From positions 1,798,001-1,862,000 of the forward strand of contig NC_067220.1 of NCBI RefSeq assembly GCF_019924925.1: DNA of 64,000 bases, written 5' to 3'. The notes beneath the pieces are model-generated. The model saw only the letters and a program-made list of their open reading frames with translations, searched no databases and was not told where the DNA came from. This stretch comes from Ctenopharyngodon idella. Taxonomy: Eukaryota > Chordata > Actinopteri > Cypriniformes > Xenocyprididae. A program made the position numbers and the translations under genes. Shown in pieces: positions 12,624 through 25,269 of this stretch (its first letter is position 1; every line of letters starts with the position of its first letter).

Positions 12624-13957
12624 TATTTTTTTTTTTTTACTGTTGAAAGCTTTACTGAAAAGAGTTTGATAGTTGCACTGTAAATGTTTGTTTGAAAATT
12701 AAGTATCCTGTCAGCTTTAACCTACCTGATAAGTGTTGTTCTGTCAATGTAACATTGGTGAGTAAATGCAGAAATCAATGAACACAATGCAGTATGTCCT
12801 TTTGTGCACACTATAGATGATTTGAGCAACAGTAATTATGTTAATGTTAATTAAGGTAGACGTTATTTAATCAGTCAATCCCTCGATTGTCTGATGGTTA
12901 AAAGCTTCTGGCAACATTAAAGGATTAGTTCATTTCAAATGAAAACTACCCCAAGCTTTACTCACCCTCAAGCCATTCTAGGTGTATATGACTTTCTTCT
13001 TTCTAATGAACACAGTCAGAGAAATATTAATAAATATCCTGACGCATCCGAGCTTTATAATGGCAGTGAACGGGATCAAGGAGTATGAGCTGAAGAAAGT
13101 GCATCCATCCACATCCATCCATCATGCTTTTTGAACTGCAAGACTTTTACTCTTTCTTCATGAATATGGAAGGCGGTGAATACATGAATGCGCTCTTGCA
13201 TAATTTGTTATTAAAATAATGGCATAGAAATTAAATGATCCATTAAAGGATTAGTTCACTTTCAAATTAAAATTACCCCAAGCTTTAGTCACCCTCAAGC
13301 CATCCTAGGTGTATCTGTATATGATTTTCTTCTTTCTGATGAACATAATCTGAGAAAAATGAATAAATATCCTGACTTTCATTTGAAAGTGAACTAATCC
13401 TTTAAGAAGAGAAGTTGTGTCTGAAAGTTCCCCATGCCGCCCTACAGGCATCTGCCTATTGCCTGCCAGGATCTGCCGCACTGGCTGGGTGTAAGAAATG
13501 CTTGAGGGGACTTTATGTAAAAGGAATTTAAAATTTTATTTTAAATTAATCAATTTATCACTAAATAAAAGTTTACACATAGGCCTACTTATGTAAATAA
13601 ATGTAATATATTTTACCATGCGTTCATGTAATACATGCAGGCTATATAATACATCCATAGGCCTATATGTTTTTAAATACGTTTTATTTATAAAGCACAT
13701 TTAAAATAACCTCGGTTGACCAAAGTGCTGTACAAAATTACCTATGTCCATCACCAAAAATAAAACAGACATTCACAAGAAGTTAAAAGCACAAGAGTAC
13801 AAATAGGTTTTCAAAAGACTTTTAAACTCACTGTGCTCGCTCTTTTGATAAAGACAATTTAAATAAAATGTATTATTTAGTTAATATAAATTGTCATACT
13901 TGAAGCTGAACTAAGTGATACATGTCTGTTGCAATGTTAAATGTAGGTGTAGGTACT
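12347..13957. other. Intergenic, GGT 3' flank and repeats
   Basis: The first ~550 bp are paralogous to 49.44-49.9 kb (the downstream flank of the intact GGT gene), interrupted by an A-run/(TA)n/T-run at 12592-12640. About 12919-13250 is a fragment of the TTAA-flanked foldback family. Beyond 13410 nothing gene-like was seen until the NLR promoter. Confidence 0.6.
13257..13401. mobile_element. TTAA-flanked palindromic MITE (145 bp)
   Basis: The left end AGGATTAGTTCACTTTCAAA is mirrored by AAAGTGAACTAATCC at the right. TTAA lies at both edges (13253-13256 and 13402-13405). TTAA duplication is typical of piggyBac-like elements. It belongs to the same family as the larger foldback at 43675-44337. 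Confidence 0.75.
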
Positions 13958-14313
13958 TTTACAATGTGTCTTTTAAACACATTCGTGATAGTTGCATTGT
14001 AACTGTCACGTCTCGCGCACTTCCAGTGCCCACGTTTACTTTATTCAAACTAACTGCGCAGTAACAGTGGCTAAATTTCCCTCTCCACTTCCGATGAAGT
14101 GATGCGAGTTCGAACTGAACGCGTACGCTCCGTTCGAATTGGAATCTCATTTAAGATGGCGGAATACCCTTTGAAGTTCACTTTGAAGAGCACTGACGGT
14201 CGAATGGAACACACCTCAAGTCACCTTATGTGACCAGAAAACAAAAGTAAAAGAAAACACGGAAGAGACGCCAGTCCGGAGATGCAGTGTATTTAACTCC
14301 GTTATATGCTGTG
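13958..14313 (+). promoter_or_regulatory. Promoter and non-coding first exon of NLR-C gene at 19.5 kb
   Basis: This stretch aligns with 51455-51869 upstream of the other NLR gene. Both keep AATGTGTCTTTT, the YY1-like TTAAGATGGCGG (near 14152), ATGTGACCAGAAAACAAAAG (14229) and GACGCCAGTCCGGA. Each ends at a splice donor (GTG|GTAAGT, exon end 14313). The purine run AAACAAAAGTAAAAGAAAAC (14238-14257) sits where the third module at 63.6 kb has a true GAAANNGAAA element, so it may be a weakened interferon-response site. The TATA-like box of the 51.8-kb copy is absent. The transcription start is inferred from conservation and the donor only. Confidence 0.6.
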
Positions 14314-14685
14314 GTAAGTTAAGAAGTTATTATTTGTTACAGTGCAAGCGATAAATACGTTGCAGGGATTTCAAACAGGACGATATTTGCTTAACTTTGT
14401 TTTTAAAAGTGCGGGACAGGAGTTTGAGTTTAATTTATCGACAGAATTTTATATTCTTGTGATAGTTTCATACTACAATATGTTATAAGTAGCTACTATC
14501 CAGCAAAACATTCAGGAACCTTTATGGAACGTTCGCTAAGTAATTTTAACGTCCCATTTATAGATCGCAGTGAGCAGTCTGATAAAATTTGAACTACTCA
14601 AGGAACATATACACAACGACTATCGGGAAACAAAATACTTTTAATTTCATAAACAACTGCTCTTACAGTGTGTCTGTGTGTGTGT

Positions 14686-15540
14686 CTGTCCCTGCGTTCC
14701 ATTCAGAAGGGATCATCCCTATGCCCTAATCCCTTTTAAGGGTTTTACCCTCCGGAGTGAGAGCTTCGAAGGTATGAAGGGTGTAGGGGTCAAAAAAACT
14801 CTACTTTTTTTTTGGAACTCACTTCTGCGTCATCTTAACGAGACAATCAAGGAGGAGTAGATTGTGCAAGCTGCGCCTTTTGTTTAACGCTAGTTTATTT
14901 ATTTATTTTTGGTTTATCGCACCATATTGTATATTGTGTCTATGTATTTGAAACATTTGAATGGACTGATAAAGTGAGCTGTAAAGTATTTTTGTTGAAG
15001 TACAATGTCGTTTTGACCATAATAATGTACCAAATCTAACTCGTATAAATATTACAGTAGTATAGAAAAATACTATACATACATTTATAGGTAAAATCGA
15101 GCTCCGAGCTTCCTGTATCCATTCTGTGATGACAAACAACTTCCCTGTGCAAAGGATCATGGGGGCCCGAAGTGTCCATCAGTTTACCCTTCGAAATCCT
15201 TCATTCCGAAGGGCCCTTTGAAGAGCCCCGTTTTGAGCACAACGGTTTGGAACCAACCTTCAATATGGCGGCCATGAGTGTCTGTGTGTGCACGTGCGTG
15301 AACAGGTTTATACCCACAAGGACAGTAAAACCTGAAATCACCTACATTATGGGACCAGCCAGCAGTCCCCATGGGGGAAATGGATTAATAAACATACTAA
15401 ATGATTTTATTTGATTTTATTTATTTATTTATTATTTTTTTTATTGTTTTTGGGTAAGTTGGGTAGGGTAGGTTTAGGGGTAGGGTTAGTGTTGGAGGAC
15501 AGAATATATAAAAACCATTACGTCTACGGAGAGTCCCTAC
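14686..15540. repeat. Dispersed repeats in 5' intron of NLR-C gene
   Basis: About 14686-15260 has inverted-like ends: CCTGCGTTCCATTC and AAGGGATCATCCC near the left, CCGAAGGGCCCTTTGAAG and GGTTTGGAACC near the right. About 15300-15540 is another teleost repeat (GGTAGGTTTAGGGGTAGGG). Neither has a 51-kb counterpart, which helps explain the long 5' intron here. Confidence 0.5.
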
Positions 15541-15554
15541 AAGGATAGTGAACC

Positions 15555-15556
<2 letters not shown>

Positions 15557-15601
<45 letters not shown>
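15557..15601. repeat. (GT)n microsatellite
   Basis: About 22 uninterrupted GT units. The antisense ORF crossing it is a repeat artefact. Confidence 0.95.
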
Positions 15602-15602
<1 letters not shown>

Positions 15603-18600
15603 AGAGCGTCCAGTTCCCAGCTGCAACCCCTTACTCCTCCACATCTGAAACAAATTAACAAAATTAAAACCTTGGTTTTTATCTGAATCACAGCTCATTT
15701 TTTTTGTATCATTTAAATAGGCTATGAAGATAATTGTGCCATGTAGTAGGCCTAGTGATTTGATGCCCTGTTTGCATCTACACACACAAGCACAGCATCA
15801 TAGTGATTTATAAATTCGACATTCTATATTAAATTATGTATGTAATAGTACGTTATATTATCGCCAAAGTGATTTCTGAATTACTGAGATCGATCGTGAA
15901 TCCCCTAGTCTTGACTTGCAGTGCAACTTACAACTTTGCCTCGATATTGCGAACAATATTGTAATTTTGTCCACTATAGGGAGCCATAAAATGCAAAATC
16001 CTTTTAGGTCTAATAGTTTGGCATCAGTTGCAAAGGGTTGAATAGATTCACATGCAGTACATTAGGCTACTGATTACAGATTATATGTAATTATAATCTT
16101 ACTGCTGTTAAATTTACCTGAAAAACGTAAAGACTGTATTTATTTGTCCTGTTACTTGTTTCTTTGTTGTTGTTTAACTGTTTATTGTCTAAAATAAATA
16201 CTTGAGAAATTACTTAGATTAGATTAGATTATTTTCCTATAATATTGAATTTCAAATTGTAACAATAACAACTTTTTCTCTAGCAAAAAATATCTATTTT
16301 GTGATATATAAGATGATGTAATATTTCACCTGGTTATTTTGTGGGGTTTTTTAAGGGTCACATCAATAATTTCCTCCACACTGCATGTGGTGTGGGTACA
16401 CCTTACTGCAGGCGCCTTGAAATAACAGACCACAGAGTTTAGAAAGATGTAGAAAGTACAAAGCTAAACATTTCAAAATAAACCATTACTGCTAAGAATA
16501 TTTACATTGTTGGCTGCCATCTTTTGTTTCTTTGATAGATCTAGCCCAGATTTTGTATTGCCTCACGTTCGTTGGATGTTATACTTGAGTCTCTGTCAAA
16601 ATATTCAAACGCTTAAATCTCCATTTAATGACCACTGCATTATTTCCTTTAAGTATGAAAATACTCTACTTTTTGCCACAGCTTAGGATAAATTGATGTT
16701 TTCTACACCACCACTATCATATAACTGAACTTACCTTTTTGAAGGCCATAACTGAAAGAAGGACCTAAGAAAATAGAATCAAACAAAAGATTCAGATAAT
16801 AAATAGAAATAGAAAAATAATAGAAATAGTAAATAAATATTTAATTTAATATTTAATAATGCAAACTCTAATAAACTTTTTTTTTTTTTTTTGGGAGACA
16901 ATGCATTTGTAAAGACTGTTGACAATTTAGATTTCATTTGACCAAGGTCAGAATGTTAGATTTAGCGCACATTTGAAGATAGGCTGTCCCGAATTTGACT
17001 TTTGCCACATGAAAACGACTCTGTGTATTTACCATATGGAAAATAGGGAAGGTGTAGAACGTAGCGTAAGCTTTGTGAACTGCAAGAGTTTTACACTTTC
17101 TGCGTAAGTTGAATACAGAAGGCGGTCTGGTGGAAGCTAGATATTTTATTTCATAACTTGTTAATTTTTTTTTTTTTTTTACACAAATGCATCGCTTTTT
17201 GGGGTAATTATCATTTGAAAGTGAGCTGATCCTTTAAGAGCTCCTGGGATTCAACCTTATTTTCTTCATGCATGTGGAACATGTAATGAATTGTAGCCTA
17301 TATTCAATTATATTATTGAAGGCTATCATGTTTTTTATGCTTAAATGATAACTGCTGAAATTAGACTCTTAATTTTATGACAGTACAGAAGTTACTCTTT
17401 TATTTATTTTTTTAAGTAGCTAATTAGTTAATGTTTAACTTCATTTTACAATTACATCTACTTTCTTTTCAATAGTTTATTTGCAATAAAACCATAATGT
17501 CAATCTGCAAAACAAAAGAAAACATGGTTTCTGCATAAAATCCATTATCACAGTGAATTAAGGATGTTTTTTTTTTTTTTTTTTTGTAAAGAAATAATCC
17601 CACATCCCTTTTTAAATCCAATATGGGTTTATATTTTAATTTAATTCTTCCTTTGTCTGAGTTGCAAGGTGTCAGGTCTAATAATAAAAGCATTGGCGAC
17701 TGGATTTTGCAAGTGTTGTTATGGAAATGTCAGATGAGGGACGAAATAGGGACGCTCGCAAACTGTCCAGGATAAATGTCCTCGGAATGTCCGCCAGCGA
17801 ATGTTACAAAGCTGACCAACTGCTGACCTAAGGGGATGTTTGCAACGTCTGGGGGATGTCCCCTGTTTGTAGGGTAACATTCTTAACGTCAGTGAATAAA
17901 TACATAGATCCACGGTTAATGCTTGTCTCCTAATGGTCTGGTGGTAGAACTAGTGTGCCAGATAGGTGCAACAGCTTTAGTTTGAGGCGCTCGTCTGTGT
18001 GAAGACTAGAGCCTTCCGCCACTGATAACAGCGGCATCGAAAACTCAGTTTGATTTCAAAAACAACACATCCCAGAGCCAGATTGCCGTTTAACACAAAC
18101 GAAATTAATGCTAGTCAGCATCATGAAGAAAATGAAGGTTTACAGTAACGGATGCAACTGCTAATGTGGTATTTGTAGTGGCCCATGATAGATGTATTCC
18201 GTGTGTCTGAATGGGCAGTTTGTGTGATCAACAATAACATACAGTAGCACTGGAATTACACAACATTGCTACGCACATGCTACTCACAAACTGACAACAT
18301 GTTTGAAAAAAATATTACCAATTTGTAAGTATGTTTAATTATTTTTTTTTAAATCACAAAATTAGGCTATTTATTTAGGATTTTGTGTCACAATTACGTC
18401 AGTATCTAGCTGCTCAACTCATCTGTCAGTCACTACTGGAGGTGCCACAACATATGTTGACATGTCAGTAACTAAGCAGAGCAGCTTGTGCCAATGGCTT
18501 CTAAGATGCCATGCCAGTAAATGACTGATTGTGCACATATTGGACTTCTTTACATCTGGATAATTGTATGTTATTTGAATTTGAAATATGCTACAATAAA

Positions 18601-19470
18601 CCTGGCTTTTATGTTTCCAACAGCAAAGCACTTGAACATGACTTACTCATAATTACTGTATGGCTTTAGAAGTAGGAAGTAGAATTTTTCAGGTAATACA
18701 TGAAGACAGCATGAAGGCTAGAATGAGACGGTCTAGTGAGTGCGCATGGCGAACTAATAGAGGTTTCTGCACTACAGTGTTGGTGCAAAAAAGCTATTTA
18801 AAATTACTTTTGGAAAAATACTTAATAAAAATCTTAATATTAGCCTATCAGTCTTTCTGTTAATACAGTGCAGTGAATAAATATCCTGTGGTCTCCCAGT
18901 AGTTTGTATAATGGAAGTTTAGCATTATGTAATTGATTTACAATAAAAAAAAACACATTTTATGTCTTACATCTCATGATGAACTCAGGTGAGCACAGTG
19001 CCAATCTATTTTCCGCTAATTCTTTTTTTTTTTTTTTTTTGTGAATTGGAATCTGTGCAGAGGGTTGTGGGTGATTGGAGGACGCAAAGGATTTAACAGG
19101 CTGAATGATGGACACAAAACAAAAGCTTTCTTCCAAGGATCCTTCAAATTGAGACGGCTTTACCTGGATGTATTCTTCCAATTGAGAAACACACTGAAGT
19201 GCAAGTGCAGAAGGAAAAAAAATATATGATGCAAACATCCAATGTTTACAGTAAAAATCAGATATTAGTTTAATCTGCAAGCAGAAGGTGTTTGACCTCA
19301 GAAACTAGTAGTGTAAGTCTGAGTGCTACAGATTTTGAAGAGCAATGGAGCTTAAAAAGTACTGTTTTACTCCATGAATCTGAGAGATGAAACATGATTG
19401 TTGTCAGTTTTACTGTAAGTTTGTTTTTAGTGTCCTTATGATGGTAATTAGCAGATAAATGCCTTAAATC
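15602..19470. other. 5' intron of NLR-C gene; no coding content
   Basis: About 16960-17240 is a fragment of the TTAA foldback family. About 17985-18110 is a repeat that recurs at 25950-26110. From about 18150 on, the sequence becomes paralogous to 51.92-52.5 kb; for example GCTGCTCAACTCATC and AAGCAGAGCAGCTTGTGCCA occur in both. That shared part is the ancestral intron around the first coding exon. Confidence 0.5.
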
Positions 19471-19501
19471 AGGAGAAAGAGTTGGGGAACACACATCCAA
19501 A

Positions 19502-22500
19502 ATGCATCACTGTGAGGAGATAGAGGAGGACAGGAAGGAGAAAGAAGAGTATGGTGCAGGATCCAGCTGTGTGTCAATGAAGAGTGATCAGTCCATGCGC
19601 AACCCCATTGCTTTCAGTGATGGAGCCGTGACCTCTGACCCCAGGTACAGTAAGATACCCATGTATGCATTTGGCAGATGCTTTCAAAACAATTTACAGA
19701 TATTTTTTCAGTTAGCATTGGAATTTCCACCTCTGATAAGAGACTTCTTTCTTAGGGGGTTCCACAAAGCTCCATCTTTGACCCTATTCTTTTTTCTTTA
19801 TACCCTGATGGGCAACATCTTTAAGAGTATGGGGTGTCTTTCCACTGCTATGCCAATGAAACACAATTGCAGCTCCCATTAAGGCATTATAACACATATT
19901 TTGGATTCATTAGCTTGTCTAAGCAATATTAAAACAAACAAACAAAAAACTTAATTACATTCTAATGTGTCTAATGTGTTGTATTTTTTGAGGTCCAGCT
20001 CCTCTGACATCATCTCTCTGTTTTAGAATCAACTACAAACATTTTTTTAAATAAAGCTTTGAATAATTTGGCTCTCTGATCTCCCTTTGAGATCAGAAAA
20101 GCAAAAATTACTTATTATGCGAAGAACGAGACTCAAACAAAAAGGTGTTCGATCGAACAGTGGGTCCAAAACTGTGGAATTAGCTGCCCATGCATATTAG
20201 GTCATTCCAGTCTCTATTAATCTTTACATTTAGGAAGAAAGTACATTTAATATTTTTAGATTATAATGCTGTGTGAACTTTTTCATGAATAAATTTTGTT
20301 GAAGTTCTGTCTTTTGTATGTTGTGATCAGATCTGTGCCATCCACTTCATCCCGCTCTCAGATCCATATCAGGCAGGACAAAACTGAAGCAGTCCTGCAG
20401 ACACACACACTGGAGACTGGAGACTTGCAGAGAGACAAAGACCAGCACAAAACCAGCATGAAGAACAAGTATGAGAGATTATTTGAGGGAATCAAACACC
20501 AAGGGAATGAAACCCTCCTGAACAGGATCTACACACAGCTCTACATCGTAGAAGGAGAGAGAGAAGGAGTGAATGAAGAACATGAGGTTTTACAGATGGA
20601 GAAAACTGCCAGAACACAACACTCACAAGACACTCCAATCGACTGCAATGACATCTTTAAAGCCTCACCTGAATCAGGATGTGACCAAATCAAGACTGTT
20701 CTTACTAAAGGCATCGCTGGAATTGGAAAAACCGTCTCTGTGCAGAAGTTCATTCTGGACTGGGCTGAGGGAAAAGCCAATCAGGATGTAGATTTCATGT
20801 TTGTGCTTCCATTTCGAGAGCTAAATTTGATCCGAGATCACCAGTACAGTCTTCACAGTCTTCTGCTGAACTTTCATCCTGAACTTCAAGATCTGGATTT
20901 AAAGATTTATGAGGAATGTAAAGTTGTGTTCATCTTTGATGGTCTGGATGAAAGCAGAATGACACTAATGTTTTCAGACGCTCAGAAAGTTTCTGATGTG
21001 ACTGAGACTTCATCAGTGGGTGTGTTGATGTCAAACCTCATGAAAGGAGAGCTGCTTCCCTCCGCTCTCATCTGGATCACCTCCAGACCAGCAGCAGCCA
21101 ATCAGATCCCCTCCAAATACATTAACCGTCTGACAGAAATTCAGGGATTTAATGAACCTCAGAAGGAGGAATATTTCAGGAAGAGAATCAGTGATGAGCA
21201 TCAAGCCAGCAGAATCATCTCACATTTCAGAAGAGCAAGAAGCCTCCACATCATGTGCCACATACCTGTCTTCTGCTGGATCTCATCCACTGTGCTTCAG
21301 AAGCTACTGAAAGAAGATCTGAGTACAGAAATCCCTCAAACTCTGACTGAAATGTACATCCACTTCCTGCTGATTCAGATCAACATGAGGAATCAGAAGT
21401 ATGAAGAGAGAGTTCCAGAGAAACTCCAGCAGTCCAACAGAGAAGTGATTGTGAAACTTGCTGAAGTGGCTTTCAAACAGCTGATGAAGGGCAATGTGAT
21501 GTTCTATGAGGAGGACCTGAGAGAGAGCGGCATAGACATCACTGATGCCTCAGTGTATTCTGGGATTTGCACTGAGATCTTTAAGGAGGAATCTGTGGTT
21601 CACCAGAGGAAAGTCTACAGCTTCATTCATCTGAGCGTTCAGGAGTTTCTCGCTGCTTTCTGTGCATTTTATCATTATGTAATCAAAAATGTTGACACAT
21701 TGCAGTTTTGTGATGTGATACATCATCTGCATAGAGATGCAGTAGATAAAGCCCTTGAAAGTAAGAATGGACACCTGGATCTGTTTTTGCGGTTCCTGCT
21801 GGGCATCTCACTGGAGTCCAATCAGAGACTCTTACAGGTTCTACTGACACACACAGAGAACAGCTCAGAGAGCATGAGGAGAACCACACAGTGCATTAAA
21901 GAGAAGATCAAAGATAGAGATCTCTCCACTGAAAGATCCATCAATCTGTTTCTCTGTCTGCTGGAAGTGAAAGATCAGACTATGTCCAGAGAGATTCAGG
22001 AGTTTGTGAAATCAGACAAACTCTCAGAGAAGAAACTCTCTCCTGCTCACTGCTCAACAATTGCCTACATGCTTCAGATGTCAGAGGAGGTGCTGGGTGA
22101 GCTGGACCTCAAGAAATACAACACATCAGATGATGGTAGAAGAAGACTGATACCAGCTGTGATCAACTGCACAAAAGCTCTGTGAGTGTTTAATCATTTT
22201 TTAATGTCTTTAATCATGTTTTCATCATTTTATTTGAATGTCTTTTACAAGAATGAAGCTGATATTATTGAAATACAGTTGAAGAATGAGGTAATACAAT
22301 TCTCATGTGTTTTACACTATTTCAGTCTTGCTGGCTGTAATTTCACTGCTCAGTGCTGTAAGAGTTTGTCGTCAGCTCTACAATCCTCAAACGGTGTCCT
22401 GAGGGAGCTAGATTTGAGTAACAATGACCTGCAGGATTTAGGAGTGAAGCTGCTCTCTGATGGACTGCAGCATTCAAACTGTCAGCTGGAGATACTGAGG

Positions 22501-25253
22501 TGTGCAAGATTTAATATTTGATATGTTGGATGCTTAATATTGTGTACATTGTACATTGTTTAGCACTAATAGTGAGTTTTAGGGATTCAAGCATAAACAT
22601 TTGGAATTTTAGCACATTGTTCGAAGCTATTTCAACAGTTTCACTTAATTTTACACTTTTAACTTCACAAACCAAATGGCCTTGAGGCACAGATTTTGGC
22701 TGACTAGATTTTCTATTTAAAATATACCTATTAAATCACATACTACAGCTCATCTCCATATTTTTGTCAATAGGTTAAGTTAATAGGTTTTAGAAAGAAT
22801 GTTACAAATAATCATGTCCCATGTATGTCTTTGAATTGAATCAGTTAATGAAAGAAATTAAAGATATAGTGTAGATAATACTTTCATAACTTTCATTCTA
22901 AATACACTTTCACTATAAATACACTGTTGCCATAGCATCAAACTATACAACTCTGAAACCTTGTAATCAGGGCATCTTTGTAGATTTAGAGACATATTAA
23001 CAGATGGACATGGGTAGTTTTCTATACTTAACAGACTGTCTTGTGTGTCTGTAGGCTGTCTGGCTGTATGGTGACAGAGGAAGGCTGTAGATATGTGTCT
23101 TCGGCTCTGAGTTCAAACCCCTCACACCTGAGAGAGCTGGATCTGAGCTACAATCACCCAGGACAATCAGGAGTCCAGCTACTCAGCAACAAACTGAATG
23201 ATCCAAACTACAATCTGAGGATACTCAAGTATGTGGGGCAGTTATGACTCATATGTGTGTCTGTATGTCATTGAGGTCACCTAAGAGATTTCTTTTGTTA
23301 AAACATTGCTATTGAAATATTTTTATGCTCCCGTTACTTTTTTTTAACTGTCTTTATCTGATGAAAAATAACAGAATACACAAAACTTAAGAAATAACAT
23401 CGAACATTTCTTTTATTAAATTTGAGGGAGTAAAACTGGATGACTATTAATTTAATACTAAATGAACTTTAAGAAAAAATTAAGTGCTAGCATGGTGTTG
23501 AACCAACTTCACATTGTAACATTGATTCAATATGGCATTGATATACCATTGATTTTTTTTTCTTGAAATGTCAACATTTTTTCAACATTAATTGCAGGTA
23601 CAAAAGTTAATGCAAAAATGTTGATGCAGTTAACGTGACATCAATGCACTTGTGTATTACTTGTTTAGTCTACAGGCATGCACGTTTGGCGTGAGTGCTC
23701 TGTAAAAGAATGCATATATGCGCAGATGCGTAGTCTTATAATACAGCATTTTTAGTCATTTTTGCAGATCTGTTTGAATTTGAGCTGTGGTTTGTTTTGA
23801 CAATGTTGTCATCTGTACAAAGAAAAAAAAAGTTACACTACAACAGTGTACTATAAATGGATAGAGTACCCTTAGATATCTCCTTACTCAAACACATCTG
23901 ATTCAACTCATCAGCTTGTTAGTAGAGACCTGGAAAGGTTGCACAACTATTGCACAGCTACACAACTATTTTACAACTACATTTTTCATTTGTACTGCAA
24001 CTACTACAAGTGAAATTATAGTTATACTGATAGTTTACTAGTTAAATTCTTGTAGCACGTTTATGAAGGTACACTTTGAAGTATGCTCTCAGTATTACAT
24101 ATTAAATGTACTTTAAATATACTAATATGCTCCTATTTAGGTATTATTTGTATACTTAATATATACATTTTACTGTACTTTAAGTAGATTTGAAGTAAGT
24201 TTCTATGTACACTACCAGTGTAAATTATGCAATTTTTTGTGTAGTCCACTGATAGTGTGGACTACAAAATATACTTAGACATTTCTGTCAGTATAAGTCA
24301 AGTATACTTAAGTGTAATTTTAATTATATTTCTGAGAAGTACATAAAAAAGTAGACTGAAAGTAGTTTTTAGTTTAAAATAAGTATACTAATATCACACT
24401 TGTATAAACTTCTTTTTTTTTGTTAGGGGAGGGAGATGAAATGATGCCACAATCGTCATTGTTGGTTGAACTATTCTTTTAAGGCTAACATACTAAAAGC
24501 CACAAAACTATCATTTTGATTTCATTTTATTTGCATTTTTAACAATCTTCTCAAACCAAATCATTTTTGTTTGTGTGTATCTTTTTGTCAATGTATAGTT
24601 TGGACCATGGAGGACATTTCAGAATCACACCAGGACTGAGAAAATGTAAGTCAAAACAGACACACACAAACACACACCTCTCCATGATGTCATAGTTGTT
24701 CTGATCTTTCTTTCTGTGTTCAGATGCCTGTGATCTCACACTGGATCCCAACACAGCTCACACTCAACTCATCCTGTCTGAAAGAAATAAAAAAACAACA
24801 CATGCGACTGATCATCAGCCGTATCCTGATCATCCAGAGAGATTTGATGACCGGGAGCAGGTTCTGTGTCGAGAGAGTCTGACTGGACGCTGTTACTGGG
24901 AGGTTAAATGGAGTGGCTCAGGTAATGTAGCAGTGGCATATAAAGGAATCAGCAGGAAAAGTGGGATTGACTGTTCGTATGGATTCAATGAAAAGTCCTG
25001 GAGTCTGTACTGTTCTGATATATACTACACTGTCTGGTACAATAATAAGAGCACTGATGTATCTGGCCCTTCAGCCCGCTCTAATAGAGTGGGAGTGTAT
25101 TTGGACTGGCCGGCCGGCACTCTGTCCTTCTACAGCGTCTCTGACACACACACATTCACACACATATACACATTCAACACCACATTCACTGAACCCCTTT
25201 ATGCTGGATTTGGTGTTTACCCAGAATCTTCAGTGTCTCTGTGTCAGATTTAA
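19502..25253 (+). CDS. NLR-C (NLRC3-like) receptor: FISNA-NACHT-LRR-B30.2, complete
   Basis: Six coding exons join in frame to about 972 aa: 19502-19644, 20331-22181, 22326-22499, 23055-23228, 24599-24645 and 24724-25253. The first (ATG at 19502, MHHCEEIEEDRKEKEEY) supplies residues 1-48. FISNA spans about 87-160. NACHT shows Walker A GIAGIGKT (175-182), Walker B VVFIFDGLDES (246-256) and ITSRP (297-301), followed by winged-helix and helical parts to about 665. Two 58-residue LRR modules follow, then a 16-residue linker (LDHGG..LRKY) and a B30.2 domain ending LCQI-TAA. The large exon is open upstream to a TTG, but the acceptor GATCAG and the phase (AG+A = Arg48) place its start at 20331. The family is a fish-expanded group of cytosolic sensors, with the NACHT domain presumed to drive ATP-dependent oligomerisation. 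The ligand is unknown. The 3' end has only two LRR exons, so the LRR array is short. Relative to the 56-kb paralogue three residues are missing just before NACHT. Confidence 0.93.
19693..20250 (+). mobile_element. Truncated LINE reverse-transcriptase fragment in intron
   Basis: The + strand encodes a decayed reverse-transcriptase stretch around 19755-19860 (GVPQGS-like, then an LFSLYTLMGNI-like run), and further on a C-terminal LINE-like stretch near 20110-20200. It interrupts sequence shared with the other NLR copy: the intron is colinear up to about 19690 and again from about 20255. The insertion therefore postdates the duplication or was lost from the other copy. No full ORF remains. Confidence 0.65.
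23229..24598. other. Intron 4 of NLR-C gene; repeat-like
   Basis: No additional LRR exon was found. About 23930-24410 is a TA-rich repeat with many AGTATACTT-like words and imperfect dyads, and about 23490-23640 repeats TTGAT/ATCAA words. The next supported exon is the 47-bp linker at 24599. Confidence 0.5.
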
Positions 25254-25269
25254 CAATCAAAAAAAAAAA

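Noticed and set aside
19645..19882. Continuation of the first NLR exon ORF past its donor
   Set aside because: Similarity between paralogues ends shortly after the GTACAG donor and the rest is a LINE fragment.
20296..20330. Extended N-terminus of the NACHT ORF at 20.3 kb (TTG start)
   Set aside because: The GATCAG acceptor and the phase with the 19502 exon show this is intron. The start codon is not ATG.
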